A program made the translations under genes and the position numbers. Positions 10,299 through 10,986 of a stretch of DNA of 10,986 nucleotides are shown one piece after another. Location of the stretch: assembly GCA_036278735.1 (NCBI GenBank), contig DASUKM010000040.1, positions 1-10,986 on the forward strand. The letters are read 5' to 3'. Numbering within the stretch: the stretch's first letter is position 1; each line of letters starts with the position of its first letter. The stretch is from DASUKM01 sp036278735 (GTDB taxonomy: Bacteria; Acidobacteriota; Vicinamibacteria; Vicinamibacterales; 2-12-FULL-66-21). The notes beneath the pieces were generated by a model that saw only the letters and a program-made list of their open reading frames with translations, was not told the DNA's origin and did not search any database.

Positions 10299-10986
10299 AT
10301 TCGCCCCATCTGGCCCTTACGCGTCGCGGGTGCGCGTAGATGTTGAACGAGTCGCCGCGCAGAAAGCCGATGAGCGTGATGCCGGCCTCGTGGGCGAGGT
10401 CGACCGCGAGGCTCGACGGCGCCGAGACGGCGGCCACCACCGGAATGCCGGCGACCCACGCCTTCTGGACGATCTCGAACGACGTCCGCCCGCTCACCAT
10501 CAGGACGGTGTCGTCGAGCGGCAGGCGTTCGTCGAGCAGCATCCGGCCGATCACCTTGTCGACGGCGTTGTGGCGCCCGACGTCCTCGGCCGCGGCGCGG
10601 ATCGATCCGTCGCGCTCGAACAGCCCGGCCGCGTGCAGCCCGCCGGTTTCCGCGAAGATCGACTGCGTCCCGCGCAGCGCCGCCGCCAGCGCGCTCAGCG
10701 TCGCCGCGGCGATCGTCCAGTCTCCGCCGACGGGGACGATGTCGCAGCGGAGCGCGTCGATGGCCGCGCGGCCGCACACGCCGCAGGCGCTCGTCGCCAG
10801 GACGCGGCGGCGTCCATCGAGATGCTCGCGCACCGAAGCCGCGGCCGCGCCGCGCAGGAACACGTCCACCACGTGGTGCGCCTCGGCGCGATCCGGGTGC
10901 CGGCAATGCTCGACCGCGCCGATGTCGTCCGGCGTCCGGATCACGCGCTCCGAGAAGAGAAAGCCGGCGGCCAGCGCGCGATCGTC
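10261..10986 (-). CDS. fdhD: FdhD, sulfurtransferase for formate dehydrogenase molybdenum cofactor (5' end missing)
   Basis: FdhD carries sulfur from the cysteine desulfurase IscS to the Mo-bisMGD cofactor of formate dehydrogenase, a step needed for activity. The frame is open to the right edge (minus-strand upstream codons read AAGFLFSER, typical FdhD), so 241 C-terminal residues are visible and roughly 35-50 are missing. Visible residues: persulfide CGVC motif C68-C71 (bases 10774-10785), ETGGLHAAG about 113-121, EDVGRHNAVDK 134-144, SGRTSFE about 165-171, and the C-terminal GFLRGDSFNIY 207-217. The family normally ends near HPRRVR (about 224). Here 17 more residues, rich in Pro, Ser and Ala, run to a TGA at 10263-10261 and are encoded in large part by the repeat. 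The GTG at 10944 is internal. No formate dehydrogenase gene is in view; it may lie to the right. Confidence 0.96.
   Translation of the reverse strand, partial: DDRALAAGFLFSERVIRTPDDIGAVEHCRHPDRAEAHHVVDVFLRGAAAASVREHLDGRRRVLATSACGVCGRAAIDALRCDIVPVGGDWTIAAATLSALAAALRGTQSIFAETGGLHAAGLFERDGSIRAAAEDVGRHNAVDKVIGRMLLDERLPLDDTVLMVSGRTSFEIVQKAWVAGIPVVAAVSAPSSLAVDLAHEAGITLIGFLRGDSFNIYAHPRRVRARWGESAPSPQPPASSY
10277..10293 (+). other. G-quadruplex-prone tract in the repeat
   Basis: Four G-runs of 2, 2, 5 and 3 bases separated by 1-2 base loops lie on the plus strand, enough for a two-layer quadruplex. On the plus strand the tract would be DNA or antisense RNA relative to fdhD. Folding is predicted from the run pattern only. 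Confidence 0.35.

Noticed and set aside
10154..10906. Overlapping minus-strand frame of 250 codons at the fdhD locus
   Set aside because: Arg/Gly/Ala-rich shifted frame of fdhD with no motifs; the FdhD CGVC and GRHNAVDK motifs are in the other frame.

Overview
The window is GC-rich throughout (about 70% by eye), and its genes use G/C in third codon positions almost everywhere. A Hanks-type Ser/Thr kinase with a CxxC zinc ribbon, a PDZ plus multi-TM plus GAF sensor, and seven-base intergenic repeats together suggest an uncultivated soil Acidobacteriota, possibly Vicinamibacteria. That placement is inference; no rRNA or tRNA gene is present to test it.

Layout. (1) 1-1302, plus strand: the AAA+ and zinc-protease part of FtsH, cut by the left edge. 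(2) 1365-4301, plus: a 978-residue membrane protein with PDZ-like, about ten TM, GAF, zinc-ribbon and Ser/Thr kinase parts, 62 bases after ftsH and probably co-transcribed with it. (3) 4301-4397: an inverted pair of seven-base repeat arrays. (4) 4400-4657, minus: a small, highly charged, probably coiled-coil protein of unknown function. (5) A 115-base divergent promoter region. (6) 4773-9377, plus: full-length Lhr helicase. (7) 9370-10194, plus: a Nei/Fpg-family DNA glycosylase overlapping lhr by 8 bases. (8) 10181-10298: a second seven-base repeat element with an inverted partner. (9) 10261-10986, minus: FdhD, cut by the right edge.

Two functional units stand out. ftsH plus the kinase looks like a membrane quality-control or stress-signalling pair, though this rests on proximity and domain content only. 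lhr-nei is a DNA-repair pair also found in mycobacteria. fdhD serves molybdenum-dependent formate dehydrogenase and has no visible link to its neighbours.

I see no defence system, CRISPR array, transposase or prophage gene. The most unusual material is the kinase architecture and the two unrelated seven-base repeat elements. Each sits exactly at a convergent gene junction. The second supplies the last codons and stop of the glycosylase and a tail to FdhD. There is no gene-free stretch over 300 bases.
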